Origin: Nocardia neocaledoniensis
Lineage (GTDB): Bacteria; Actinomycetota; Actinomycetes; Mycobacteriales; Mycobacteriaceae
Length of the DNA: 64,000 nt
Direction of reading: 5' to 3'
Assembly: GCF_029868625.1 (NCBI RefSeq)
Contig: NZ_JARWOJ010000136.1
Span: 1 to 64,000 of the forward strand
Shown here one piece after another: positions 32,519 through 40,674 of this stretch. Position 1 is the stretch's first letter. Every line of letters starts with the position of its first letter. Position numbers and translations under genes: made by a program. The notes under the pieces are model-generated. The model searched no databases. It was not told where the DNA came from and saw only the letters and a list, made by a program, of their open reading frames with translations.

Positions 32519-32540
32519 AATTTGTACATGGGTACAAATT
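32519..32540. promoter_or_regulatory. TetR operator AATTTGTAC-N4-GTACAAATT
   Basis: Perfect 9-base inverted repeat with a four-base spacer, AT-rich against the surroundings. It ends six bases before the GNAT ATG and lies 84 bases upstream of the divergent TetR start. This is a typical TetR site; the proximity to the ATG implies the GNAT mRNA is leaderless or that the operator overlaps the start of transcription. Confidence 0.75.
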
Positions 32541-32545
32541 GACGC

Positions 32546-33142
32546 ATGTCCACCACGATCCGCCCCTTGACCACCGCAGACCTCGACCGCGCAGCGCAGA
32601 TCCTCGGCGCGGCCTTCGCCGACTACCCCTGGACGAACTGGTGCGTCGCCGAAGACGCCCACGTGGAACGCATCTCATCGCTGCAGCGCGTCTACCTCGA
32701 GCACCTGGCGCTGCCACACGGGAGCGCCTTCATCGACGGCACCGGCAACGGCGTGATCGCCTTCCTCCCGCCGGACACCCCGGCGCCGGCGGCGGAGGTG
32801 TCGGCCAGGATCGCGCACCTGCACGGCGACCGACTCGATCACCTGATGACGGCCGAAGAACAGATCTCGAGGCTGCCGGTCCCCGACGACGCCTGGGTGC
32901 TGGCGACCATCGGCACCACACCGCACTCCCGAGGAACCGGGCTCGGCACCGCGCTGATGAAACACGGCCTGACCGAACTCGACCGCGCCGGCCACGCCTG
33001 CTGGCTCGACACCTCGACCGAACGAAACCTCCCGCTGTATCAGCGATTCGGATTCACGGTCGTGGACCACCTCGTCCTCGACGGCGGCGACGTGCCGGTG
33101 TGGCGAATGCACCGCCGCGCAGCCACGCACCCGGCGGGGTGA
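32546..33142 (+). CDS. GNAT family N-acetyltransferase
   Basis: 198 aa. The acetyl-CoA pyrophosphate loop is in LATIGTTPHSRGTGLGTALM (R/Q-x-x-G-x-G/A type), with the C-terminal LYQRFGFTVVDHLVLDGGDVPVW typical of GNATs. The N-terminal IRPLTTADLDRAAQILGAAF is the family opening. No canonical ribosome site precedes the ATG because the TetR operator occupies that position. The likely regulator is the divergent TetR protein; substrate unknown, perhaps a small amine or xenobiotic. Confidence 0.9.
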   Translation: MSTTIRPLTTADLDRAAQILGAAFADYPWTNWCVAEDAHVERISSLQRVYLEHLALPHGSAFIDGTGNGVIAFLPPDTPAPAAEVSARIAHLHGDRLDHLMTAEEQISRLPVPDDAWVLATIGTTPHSRGTGLGTALMKHGLTELDRAGHACWLDTSTERNLPLYQRFGFTVVDHLVLDGGDVPVWRMHRRAATHPAG

Positions 33143-33148
33143 GACGCC

Positions 33149-33183
33149 GAATATCCTGGACCACGGCAGGGTCCAGGATATTC
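33149..33183. terminator. Bidirectional hairpin terminator
   Basis: Perfect 14-bp stem (33149-33162 with 33170-33183) and a seven-base loop, between the convergent GNAT and MFS genes. One of the strongest hairpins in the window; AT-rich at its base, which would help termination in either direction. Confidence 0.75.
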
Positions 33184-33222
33184 CGGCCTAACGGCCGGTG
33201 CTGTGCGGTCCGGTTCGCCGGC

Positions 33223-34644
33223 TCAGACCAGCAATCCGTCCGACTCTCCGCGGCGGTTCACCTCGAGGTTCCGCACCGCGATATTCGGTGGCGCTACGAC
33301 CGGGTCGGCGACGGAGGACACTTCTTCCAACGATCGGCCCTTGGTCTCGGGGGACATGAAGAAGCAGATCACGAAAGCCACCGCGGTCAACACGGCGCCG
33401 AACATCATCGTGGTGCCCGTTCCCAGCTCGGCGATGCTCAGTGGCAGTAGGTACGTGCCGGTGGCGGCGCCGAAACGGCTGACCGCCGTGGCGATTCCCA
33501 CGGCCGTGGCCCGGAACTCGGTCGGGAAGAGTTCGTTGGGGTAGATCCACACGAGGATGCTCGGCCCACCGGAGATGAAGGCGTACGCGCAGAACGCGGC
33601 GACCACGAACCAGAGCGGTCCGTCGGCCCACAGCCACAGTCCGGCCAGCGGCAGCACCATCAGGGCCAGGGGGATCACGGCGATGGGACGTCGACCCCAC
33701 TTCTCCACCAGCAGCAGCGCCGGAATGGAACCGGCCACGATGAGCCCGATGACGACGGTCTCCACGATGAGGCCGGTGGATCCGCCGCCGGAGATGTCGA
33801 ACCCGGACAGGATGGTGGGCAGGAAGGTCAACAGCGCGTACAGCGGGGTGACGACGGCCAGGTAGAGGACGCTGCACATGACGAGCCGGGCGAGATACTG
33901 TCCACGGAAATAGATCCGCAGGTCTGTCCCCGGCTTGTCCGCTCGGTCCTCGACGGTGACCGAGGAGAGGTCGAGTTTTTCGCCGTAGATCTTCTCGACC
34001 ACGGCCTCCGCGTCGGCGACCCGGCCGTTCTTCAGCAGCCACCGCGGTGACTCGGGGATGCCACGTCGCACAAGGATCACGATCACCCCGAGGATCGCGC
34101 TGGAAGCCAGGAGCAGTCGCCAGTGGTCGTTGCCGCCGGAGATGCCGACGACGAGCGCGCCCACGATGTAGGCCGAGACGGCGCCGGCCGACCACGCAAC
34201 GGCTGACATTCCCACCATCGCGCCGCGCTTCTTGGTGGGCGTGAACTCGGTGAGCAGCGAGGTGGCGATCGGATAGTCCGCGCCGATCGCCGCGCCGATG
34301 ACGAAGCGAAGGACGATGAGCTGCCATGGCTCCTGGACGAACACCGACATGGCGCAGGCGAGGACCAACACGACGAGGTCGAGCGCGTACATCTTCTCGC
34401 GACCGATGCGGTCGGTGAGGAATCCGAACACGGTGGCACCGAAGAAGATGCCGATCAGGGAGGCGGCGCCGATCAGGCCCGCCTCGGCTGTCGTCGGGTG
34501 AAGCTGTTCGGATACCCCGAGCAGTGCCACGCCGATGATGCTCATGACGTAGCCGTCCAGGAACGGTCCGCCACAGCATGCGATCAGGAGTTTGGTGTGG
34601 AACCCGCGCTGTGCGGGTCTGTCCATCACGTCGAAGGAACTCAT
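33223..34644 (-). CDS. MFS transporter (sugar-porter/metabolite:H+ symporter type)
   Basis: 473 aa with about 12 membrane helices. Family motifs are visible: the loop 2-3 motif GFLTDRIGREKMYALD, the motif after helix 6 GIPESPRWLLKNGR, VEKWGRRPIAV in loop 8-9, and the C-terminal FFMSPETKGRSLEEVSS. The PESPRWL and PETKGRS motifs define the sugar-porter/aromatic-acid symporter branch. It is the most distal gene of a five-gene minus-strand operon with an acyl-CoA ligase and beta-oxidation enzymes, so it is inferred to import the carboxylic acid that they degrade. The spacing from the enoyl-CoA hydratase stop is 81 bp. Confidence 0.9.
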   Translation of the reverse strand: MSSFDVMDRPAQRGFHTKLLIACCGGPFLDGYVMSIIGVALLGVSEQLHPTTAEAGLIGAASLIGIFFGATVFGFLTDRIGREKMYALDLVVLVLACAMSVFVQEPWQLIVLRFVIGAAIGADYPIATSLLTEFTPTKKRGAMVGMSAVAWSAGAVSAYIVGALVVGISGGNDHWRLLLASSAILGVIVILVRRGIPESPRWLLKNGRVADAEAVVEKIYGEKLDLSSVTVEDRADKPGTDLRIYFRGQYLARLVMCSVLYLAVVTPLYALLTFLPTILSGFDISGGGSTGLIVETVVIGLIVAGSIPALLLVEKWGRRPIAVIPLALMVLPLAGLWLWADGPLWFVVAAFCAYAFISGGPSILVWIYPNELFPTEFRATAVGIATAVSRFGAATGTYLLPLSIAELGTGTTMMFGAVLTAVAFVICFFMSPETKGRSLEEVSSVADPVVAPPNIAVRNLEVNRRGESDGLLV

Positions 34645-34725
34645 GTCGTCTCCACTACGTTCGAATTGAGTGCCCGCACCCTCGAGGTGGCGGGCGGGTC
34701 GGCCGGGCGCGGCGGCCGGGTGCCG

Positions 34726-35454
34726 CTAGGGCGTTGTCTTGTTGAGCGCCGAGTAGGCGAGCTGCTCGAGCAGCAACGCGGCGTGATGCGGGGTATCGGC
34801 GCTGAGGGTCAAGACCTGCTTGGTGACGCTCAGCGCCAAGGGCGAATACGCCGCGAGGTCATGGGCGATTCTCAGCGCGTGCGCGATATGCCCTGCGGGG
34901 TCGGCGGTTTCGCTGACGACCCCCCACCGCTCGGCCTCGGCGATGTCGAACCGACGACCGCGCAGGACGAGGTCACGAGCGCGCCCCACGCCCACGATCC
35001 GGGTGATCCGGGCGACGCCGCCCGAGGAGGGAAGAATCCCGATGCCGATCTCGGGGAATCCGAACACCGCGCCGGGATCGGCGACGCGGATGTCGGTGGC
35101 GAGGGCGAGTTCGAGCCCACCACCGAGGCAGTAGCCGGTGATCGCCGACACGGTCGGCTGCGGTAGCCCCGCCAGCACCTCGTACACCGAGCCCGAGGCT
35201 CGGTAGTATTCGGCGATCGCCTCCGGCGTCATGGAGCGGAGTTCGGTGACATCCGCGCCGGCCGAGAACACCGATTCGCCGCCGGTGAGGACGACCGCGT
35301 GGCTCGTCCGCACCTCGGTGGTCCGCAGGGCGCCGAGTAGCTCGGCTTCCATGTGCGTGGACAGGGCGTTTCGCTTCCGCTCTCGCCGCAGCGTGATGAC
35401 GGCGACGGTGCCGTCGCGGTGCACCTCGACGGCGCCGGCGTTCTCGGTCGGCAC
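34726..35454 (-). CDS. Enoyl-CoA hydratase/isomerase family protein
   Basis: 242 aa crotonase-fold enzyme. Oxyanion-hole elements are FSAGADVTELRS and ITGYCLGGGLELALATDIRV; the catalytic Glu is likely in FGFPEIGIGILPSSGG. It would hydrate 2-enoyl-CoA in beta-oxidation. The GTG at 35454 is chosen because it lies 4 bp after the acyl-CoA dehydrogenase stop and the crotonase domain starts there; an upstream open frame overlaps that gene. The last ~60 residues contain the usual trimerisation helix region (LSVTKQVLTLS). Confidence 0.9.
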   Translation of the reverse strand: MPTENAGAVEVHRDGTVAVITLRRERKRNALSTHMEAELLGALRTTEVRTSHAVVLTGGESVFSAGADVTELRSMTPEAIAEYYRASGSVYEVLAGLPQPTVSAITGYCLGGGLELALATDIRVADPGAVFGFPEIGIGILPSSGGVARITRIVGVGRARDLVLRGRRFDIAEAERWGVVSETADPAGHIAHALRIAHDLAAYSPLALSVTKQVLTLSADTPHHAALLLEQLAYSALNKTTP

Positions 35455-35458
35455 GATG

Positions 35459-36658
35459 TCACACCCCGTCCGTGGCGTACCGGAACGACAGCAGGTTGTC
35501 CAGGCCGCGCTTGTTGGCCTCGTTCGCGATGACGAGACGCTGGATCTCCGAGGTTCCCTCCCAGATCCGGTCGACACGCAGTTCACGCCACAGCCGCTCG
35601 ACGGGGTAGTCGCGAATGTAGCCACGTCCGCCGAAGATCTGGACGGCCCGGTCGACCACCCGGTTCGATGCCTCGGAGGCCGCGAGCTTGACCGTCGCCG
35701 CCTTGGCGTGCAGCGTCTTTCGGAGATCGGTGTCGTTCGGGTCGGCCTGGTCGAACTCCCAGGCGACCTGGTGGGTGAGGGCCCGATTGGTCGCGATGTC
35801 GACGACGGAGTCCGCGATCATCGCCTGGATGAGCTGACGATTGATCAGGGGCTCGCCACCCTGGACCCGCTCCCGCGCCCAGTCCACTGCCAAAGTCAGC
35901 GCGCGCTCGGCGGCACCGATCGTGCGCGCGCCGATCATCAACCGTTCCTCGGTGAACCAGTCGCGGGTGAGGTCGTGGCCCTGTCCGATGCCGCCGAGCA
36001 CGGCGTCCGCTCCCACCCGGACGTTCTCGAAGACGAACTCGGGGTGCTCGTAGACGAAGGTGTGCGTGTAGCGCGGGACGTTCTTGATCTTCACACCCGG
36101 GGTGTCGACGTCGATGAGGAAGATCGTCGCCGCGTGCTCCGGTTCGACATTGGCCAGCACGATGAGATAGTCGGCGACATCACCGACGGTGACGAACCAC
36201 TTCTCGCCGTTGATGAGGTAGCCGCCCTGGCCGTCCGGTGTCGCCGTGGTGCTCGCGGCGGAGAAGTCCGAACCCGCGTTCGCCTCGGAGATCGCGACAG
36301 CGTCGCGGCGGTCGCCGCGGGCACCGGGGATCAGGTAGCGCTCCCGCTGCTCCGGGGTGGCGTGGGTGAGCGGGTTCGCGGGACGCCACACGGTGTCCCA
36401 CAACGCGTTGGTGAGCTTGCCGAGTTCATCCTGGACCACCGCCTGTTCGAGCACCGTCAGTCCGGCGCCGCCGTATTCGACCGGGGTGTTGATCGCCTGG
36501 AGCCCTGATGCGAGCACCGCGGCCTTGATGGTGGCGTGCGATTCGTCGGACAGTCCGTTGTTCTTCTCGCACTCGTCCTCGAACTGCATGATCGTGTCGG
36601 TGAGGGCCCGTGCGCGCTTCTTGAGCTCGGCCAGGCGCGGGCTGTATGCGAATTCCAT
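35459..36658 (-). CDS. Acyl-CoA dehydrogenase
   Basis: 399 aa FAD enzyme that introduces the alpha-beta double bond of acyl-CoA. Signature blocks are AISEANAGSDFSAASTTA, the mid-domain NGEKWFVTVGDVADYLIVLA, and the C-terminal QIFGGRGYIRDYPVERLWRE with RIWEGTSEIQ, where the catalytic-base Glu is in WEGT. Length is typical. The ATG at 36658 lies 20 bp downstream of the acyl-CoA ligase stop. Its product feeds the enoyl-CoA hydratase encoded next. Confidence 0.94.
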   Translation of the reverse strand: MEFAYSPRLAELKKRARALTDTIMQFEDECEKNNGLSDESHATIKAAVLASGLQAINTPVEYGGAGLTVLEQAVVQDELGKLTNALWDTVWRPANPLTHATPEQRERYLIPGARGDRRDAVAISEANAGSDFSAASTTATPDGQGGYLINGEKWFVTVGDVADYLIVLANVEPEHAATIFLIDVDTPGVKIKNVPRYTHTFVYEHPEFVFENVRVGADAVLGGIGQGHDLTRDWFTEERLMIGARTIGAAERALTLAVDWARERVQGGEPLINRQLIQAMIADSVVDIATNRALTHQVAWEFDQADPNDTDLRKTLHAKAATVKLAASEASNRVVDRAVQIFGGRGYIRDYPVERLWRELRVDRIWEGTSEIQRLVIANEANKRGLDNLLSFRYATDGV

Positions 36659-36678
36659 GGTGTCGGTACTTCCTTCGG

Positions 36679-38751
36679 TCAGAGGGTGTTCGATGAGGTG
36701 AGGACGATTCGCGCGTCGAGTCCGAGCGCGTGCTTGGGGGTGACGAACAGCGGATTGATCTCGAGTTCCGCGATCTCGGGGTGCGCGGCGGCCACGGCGG
36801 TGACCGCCGCGATCGCCGCAGCGGCCGCGTCGACGTCGACGGCCGGTCGGCCACGGAATCCCGCGAACAGTGCGGTCGCCCTGAGGCTTTCGATCAGCCC
36901 GCGTGCGGTCGCCGCGTCCACCGGGGCGAGCGCGAAGGCGACATCGGCGAGGACCTCGGTGTAGACCCCGCCGAGGCCGACCATCGCGACCGGTCCGAAC
37001 CGAGGATCGGTCTGCACGCCGACGATGAGTTCGATGCCGTCGCTCAGATCGGCCATGCGCTCCACGCAGTAGGAGGGCGCCGCGAGCGCGTCGTCCATGG
37101 TGCGGAACGCTTCGGTGAGCTGCTGCGGGGTTCGCAGGCCGAGCGCCACCCCGCCGGAGTCGGACTTGTGGAGCAACCCCATGGCCTTCAGCACGACGGG
37201 GTATCCCATGGTGTCGGCCGCGGCCAGCGCCTCGGCGCCGTCGCGCACCAGTTCGGCGTCCGGGAATTCCACGCCGGCGCGGCGGAAGAGTTCCCTGGAC
37301 TCCCAGTATCCGTCGCCGGTGACCGGCTCGACCGGCGTGTCCCGGACGTCCGCGCAGCACTGTGGCGCAGTGGTTCCCGCGATGACTCCGAGCGCGCCCG
37401 CGGCGTCCTCCACCGCCTGGAAGACCGGGACTCCGTCGTCGGCGAGGGCACGTGCCGCCGCGCTGTCGGGATGCATCGTGTGGACGACGACGGGCTTGTG
37501 GTGGGCGCGCGCCGTCGCCGCCATCGCGCGGGCGGTATCGATCTCCGCGCGGGCGAGGTTCTCGCCGTAACTGCCGTAGCCACCGAAGTATCCGGTGAGC
37601 AGGACGGAGTCGATGTCCGGGTTCCGCAGGATGGTGTCGAGTACCGAGACGAACGAGGTGATGTCCTGTTCGCCGGCGCCGGCCAGGTCGACGGGGTTGC
37701 TCACCCCGGCCGACGGCGGCAACAGGGTGCGCAGCGCGTCGCTGGTCTCGGTGTCGAACTGCGGAACCGAGAGTCCGGCCGCCTCGAGCACATCCGATGC
37801 GACACCGGCGTGCCCGCCGCCGTCGGCGACGACGCCGACTCTGCGCACCGCCGTCGGTCCGTAGCTGAGGAGTGTGGCCGTGACGTCCGCGAGTTGCCGC
37901 GGACTCGACACGCGATAGACCCCCGCGGCGCGGCACGCGGCGTCGATGACCGCGCTGTCGGAGGTCAGCGAACCCGTGTGCGACTTCGCCCCACGGATGG
38001 ATGCCTCGCTGCTACCCACCGTCAGCAGCAGCACCGGTGTCCCGGCCCGGGCCGCCTCGGCGGCGGCATCGACGAACGCCCGCCCGTCACCGAAGTCCTC
38101 GCAGTACACGGCGATCAGGTCGGTGGCGTCGTGGTCGACACAGGAGCGGATGAGGTCGGCGGCGTTCAGGTCGGCCTGGTTGCCCAGCGAAGCGAACCGG
38201 GAGAACCCATGGCCCCGGGCCTCGAGGAACCGACTCAGTTCGAGCGCCATGTTGCCGCTCTGGGACAGCAGGGCGACCCGGCCCGCGGGCAGCGGGTTCG
38301 AGGCCAGCGTCAGCGAGGTGCTGGAGTCGGAGACGCCGAGGCAGTTCGGCCCGAGCAGGACGGCCCCAGCGGCCCTGACCCGCTGCACGACGCGATCCTG
38401 CACAGCCTTGCCCGCGGCGCCGAGTTCGGCGAAACCGGCGGTGACTCCGACGATCGCGGTGGCACCGGCGGCGAGGGCGTCGTCCACCGCCTCCTCGAAA
38501 CCCTGTGCGGGAACGGTGATGACGACGAGATCGACGCACTCGTCGAGTTCGGAAAGGCTCCGGAGCGTGGGCTGCCCCAGGATGCGGTCGCCGCGACGAT
38601 TGACGAGATGGACGGATCGGTGGTCCCGCATCCGGAGCGCTTGGACGCTGAGCCAGTTGCCGTATTTCGTCTCGTCGTTGCTCGCGCCGAGGACGGCGAC
38701 CGACCGGGGGTCGAACAGCGCCGTGAGGTCGCGGTCGGTGGTCGTGCTCAT
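36679..38751 (-). CDS. NDP(ADP)-forming acyl-CoA ligase (acetate–CoA ligase family, fused alpha/beta)
   Basis: 690 aa. The CoA-binding and ligase-CoA domains come first (FDPRSVAVLGASNDETKYGNW, VLLGPNCLGVSDSS, RVALLSQSGNMALE, GNQADLNAADLI), with the phosphohistidine in IRGAKSHTGSLTSD. The ATP-grasp domain follows (GYPVVLKAMGLLHKSDSGGV, VGVQTDPRFGPVAMVGLGGV, and AELEINPLFVTP). This activates an acid to its CoA thioester with ADP + Pi release, unlike AMP-forming ligases. The ATG overlaps the SDR stop (ATGA). It is the committed step of the operon; substrate unknown. Fused ligases of this type serve acetate, pimeloyl, feruloyl-like and dicarboxylic acids in known cases. Confidence 0.92.
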   Translation of the reverse strand: MSTTTDRDLTALFDPRSVAVLGASNDETKYGNWLSVQALRMRDHRSVHLVNRRGDRILGQPTLRSLSELDECVDLVVITVPAQGFEEAVDDALAAGATAIVGVTAGFAELGAAGKAVQDRVVQRVRAAGAVLLGPNCLGVSDSSTSLTLASNPLPAGRVALLSQSGNMALELSRFLEARGHGFSRFASLGNQADLNAADLIRSCVDHDATDLIAVYCEDFGDGRAFVDAAAEAARAGTPVLLLTVGSSEASIRGAKSHTGSLTSDSAVIDAACRAAGVYRVSSPRQLADVTATLLSYGPTAVRRVGVVADGGGHAGVASDVLEAAGLSVPQFDTETSDALRTLLPPSAGVSNPVDLAGAGEQDITSFVSVLDTILRNPDIDSVLLTGYFGGYGSYGENLARAEIDTARAMAATARAHHKPVVVHTMHPDSAAARALADDGVPVFQAVEDAAGALGVIAGTTAPQCCADVRDTPVEPVTGDGYWESRELFRRAGVEFPDAELVRDGAEALAAADTMGYPVVLKAMGLLHKSDSGGVALGLRTPQQLTEAFRTMDDALAAPSYCVERMADLSDGIELIVGVQTDPRFGPVAMVGLGGVYTEVLADVAFALAPVDAATARGLIESLRATALFAGFRGRPAVDVDAAAAAIAAVTAVAAAHPEIAELEINPLFVTPKHALGLDARIVLTSSNTL

Positions 38752-39593
38752 CGCGCCACCTCGCGCTTCGGCTCGAGCTCCGGCGCGCGGTGTCCCGCGC
38801 CCCAGGCGTCGGCGCCGCCGTCGACGACCACGGTCGTCCCGGTGACATAGCTTCCGGCTCGCGAGGCGAGGAAGGTGACGACCCCGGACACATCCTCGGC
38901 CGTGCCGAGGCGTCCGAGGGGCACGGCCGACACCCAGGCCGCGCGGGCCTCCGGGGTGTAGTTGCCTTCCATCCCTTCGGTCGCGATGGTGCCGGGCGCG
39001 ATGCAGATCGACCGGATCCCGTATCGGCTCCACTCGAGCGACAGCCCGGAGGCGAGATTCTCGAGTGCCGCGCGGGCCGAGCTGGCGTGCACCATCGAGG
39101 CGATGCCGCGGCGGGGCGAGAACGCCATGAAGAAGAGGCAGCCGGAGCGCTGCGGAATCATCGCGCGGACAGCGACCTCCCTGGTCACCGCCCAGGTGGC
39201 ATCGACGGCGAGCCGGTGAACGGCACGCCATCCCTTGCTGGTGATGTCTTCGGCGGCGGCCGCGAACTGGCCGCCCGCGTTGTTGACGAGGATGTCGATC
39301 CGGCCGAACCGGGCGAGGGCCTGGTCGACCAGCCTGGTCACCTGATCCTCCTCGCGAATGTCGGCCGGTACCGCCAGCACGCGAGCTCCCAGCGCCTCGA
39401 TGTCGGCCGCGGTCTTCTCGAGTGGTTCGGGCCGCCGCCCGCTGATCACGACGTCCGCGCCACACCTCGCCATGTCCAGGGCGATCGCGCGTCCGATCCC
39501 GGTGCCTCCACCGGTGATCAACGCCACCCGTCCGCGATGGACGTCGGGTCGCAGCAGCTGCCCGACACCACCACCTGGGATCTCACATTCCAT
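38748..39593 (-). CDS. SDR family protein, 2,4-dienoyl-CoA-reductase-like
   Basis: 281 aa. The NADPH-binding motif is ALITGGGTGIGRAIALDMARCG with SGRRPE after beta-2, and NNAGGQFAAAAEDI follows. At the catalytic position the usual YxxxK is missing; the segment reads MVHASSARAALENLASGLSLEW, which fits the Tyr-less peroxisomal 2-enoyl/2,4-dienoyl-CoA reductase group. It is the first gene of the operon, 266 bp from the divergent TetR gene, and would handle unsaturated CoA intermediates. GGAGG precedes the ATG at 39593. Confidence 0.88.
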   Translation of the reverse strand: MECEIPGGGVGQLLRPDVHRGRVALITGGGTGIGRAIALDMARCGADVVISGRRPEPLEKTAADIEALGARVLAVPADIREEDQVTRLVDQALARFGRIDILVNNAGGQFAAAAEDITSKGWRAVHRLAVDATWAVTREVAVRAMIPQRSGCLFFMAFSPRRGIASMVHASSARAALENLASGLSLEWSRYGIRSICIAPGTIATEGMEGNYTPEARAAWVSAVPLGRLGTAEDVSGVVTFLASRAGSYVTGTTVVVDGGADAWGAGHRAPELEPKREVAR

Positions 39594-39630
39594 CGAAGCT
39601 CCGCCTCCTCGCGGGTCAAACAGTCGACTG

Positions 39631-39644
39631 ACTGATGCATCAGT
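39631..39644. promoter_or_regulatory. TetR operator copy 1 (ACTGA-TGCA-TCAGT)
   Basis: Perfect 14-base palindrome 38 bases upstream of the first operon gene (SDR). It matches the ACTGA-N4-TCAGT pattern repeated near the TetR gene. Confidence 0.65.
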
Positions 39645-39796
39645 TATAGCGTGATGCAGCCCACATCTGTCAAGGGCTCCCTGCAAATCTTCGCTCCGCC
39701 CCAGCTCGGTCCGGTCGCAAAATATGGGTTTGACCTGCTATTTGTGGGTCGAATGAAAATCGGACGCCAAGGCGCGGCGGGTTGTCCAGAAACTGA

Positions 39797-39808
39797 CTGA
39801 CGCGTCAG
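39797..39808. promoter_or_regulatory. TetR operator copy 2 (ACTGA-CGCG-TCAGC)
   Basis: Perfect 12-base palindrome CTGACGCGTCAG; with flanks it fits ACTGA-N4-TCAGT at 9 of 10 fixed positions. It lies 52 bases upstream of the TetR GTG, within the likely promoter. Confidence 0.6.
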
Positions 39809-39822
39809 CAGGTCGCGTATGT

Positions 39823-39836
39823 TTTGATTGATCAGT
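39823..39836. promoter_or_regulatory. TetR operator copy 3 (degenerate ACTGA-N4-TCAGT)
   Basis: TTTGA-TTGA-TCAGT matches the pattern with a complete right arm and three of five bases in the left arm, overlapping CAGTCAGT repeats. It lies 24 bases before the TetR start and would give autoregulation. Confidence 0.4.
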
Positions 39837-39859
39837 CAGTGGCTGTAGAAGGAGGGACT

Positions 39860-40468
39860 GTGACCACTCAACTCACCGAGGACGCGCGGCGGACCAAGAT
39901 CCTCGACGCCGCTGCTCAGTTGATCGCCGAACGCGGATATCACGCGGTCCGGATCTCCGACATCGCGAAAGTCGTCGGCACCAGCACCGGGGCGGTGCAC
40001 TACTACTTTCCCGGCAAGAGCGACGTGTTGACGGCCGCTCTCCGGCACGCGATCGACAACGCGTTCGAACGGCAGAGCCGGGAACTCAAGCCGATCGACA
40101 ACGCCCACGAACGTCTGCTGCGCCTGATCGACATGCAACTTCCCCGAGTCGGTCCGCTGCGCGACGAGTGGTCGATCTGGCTCCAGTTCTGGGCCGAGGC
40201 CACGTTGCGGCCGGAGTTGCGCCCGTTCCACAACACCTACTACGCCCGTTGGCACGACACCGTTGTCCGCATCGTCCGCCGGGGGCAACGTCAGGAGATC
40301 TTCCGCACCGATGTCGATCCGGAAACCATCGCGCAGCGGCTGACCGCCCTCACCGACGGGACAGCGATCCAGGTATTGACCGGTGCGCCGACGATGACCG
40401 TGGCCGCCATGAAAGAGGTTCTCGTGCAGTTCGTGCACGATGAGCTCATCGCGCCGCCGACCTGGTGA
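39860..40468 (+). CDS. TetR family transcriptional regulator of the acyl-CoA operon
   Basis: 202 aa. HTH: RRTKILDAAAQLIAERGYHA, VRISDIAKVVGTSTGAVHYYFPGKSDVL. The C-terminal domain is BetI/TetR_C_6-like (WSIWLQFWAEATLRPELRP). The GTG at 39860 is preceded by GGAGGG. It is divergent from the five-gene catabolic operon, with three related palindromes in the 266-bp spacer. An acyl-CoA intermediate is the most plausible inducer, as for FadR, PaaR and KstR-type regulators (inference). Confidence 0.9.
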   Translation: MTTQLTEDARRTKILDAAAQLIAERGYHAVRISDIAKVVGTSTGAVHYYFPGKSDVLTAALRHAIDNAFERQSRELKPIDNAHERLLRLIDMQLPRVGPLRDEWSIWLQFWAEATLRPELRPFHNTYYARWHDTVVRIVRRGQRQEIFRTDVDPETIAQRLTALTDGTAIQVLTGAPTMTVAAMKEVLVQFVHDELIAPPTW

Positions 40469-40674
40469 TCCGCCTCGGCGGGGACAGGCGGTTCGCCGGA
40501 AGTCCGGTGCGCTCCGGTCAGGTGTCGACCATCCGGTGATCAGGCGGGCCGATCCAGGAATACCGACAGGCGATCCGCGTGTTGTGGATCGTGGGTGAAT
40601 CGAAGAATAATCGCCGAAAGCAGGGGTGGACCCGAAAGATGCCCAGGTCAGCGGTGGGATAGGCTTTGTCGGTC

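Noticed and set aside
33149-33183. 14-bp perfect inverted repeat as an insertion-sequence end
   Set aside because: It is a single hairpin between convergent genes with no transposase or target duplication, so a terminator is the simpler reading.
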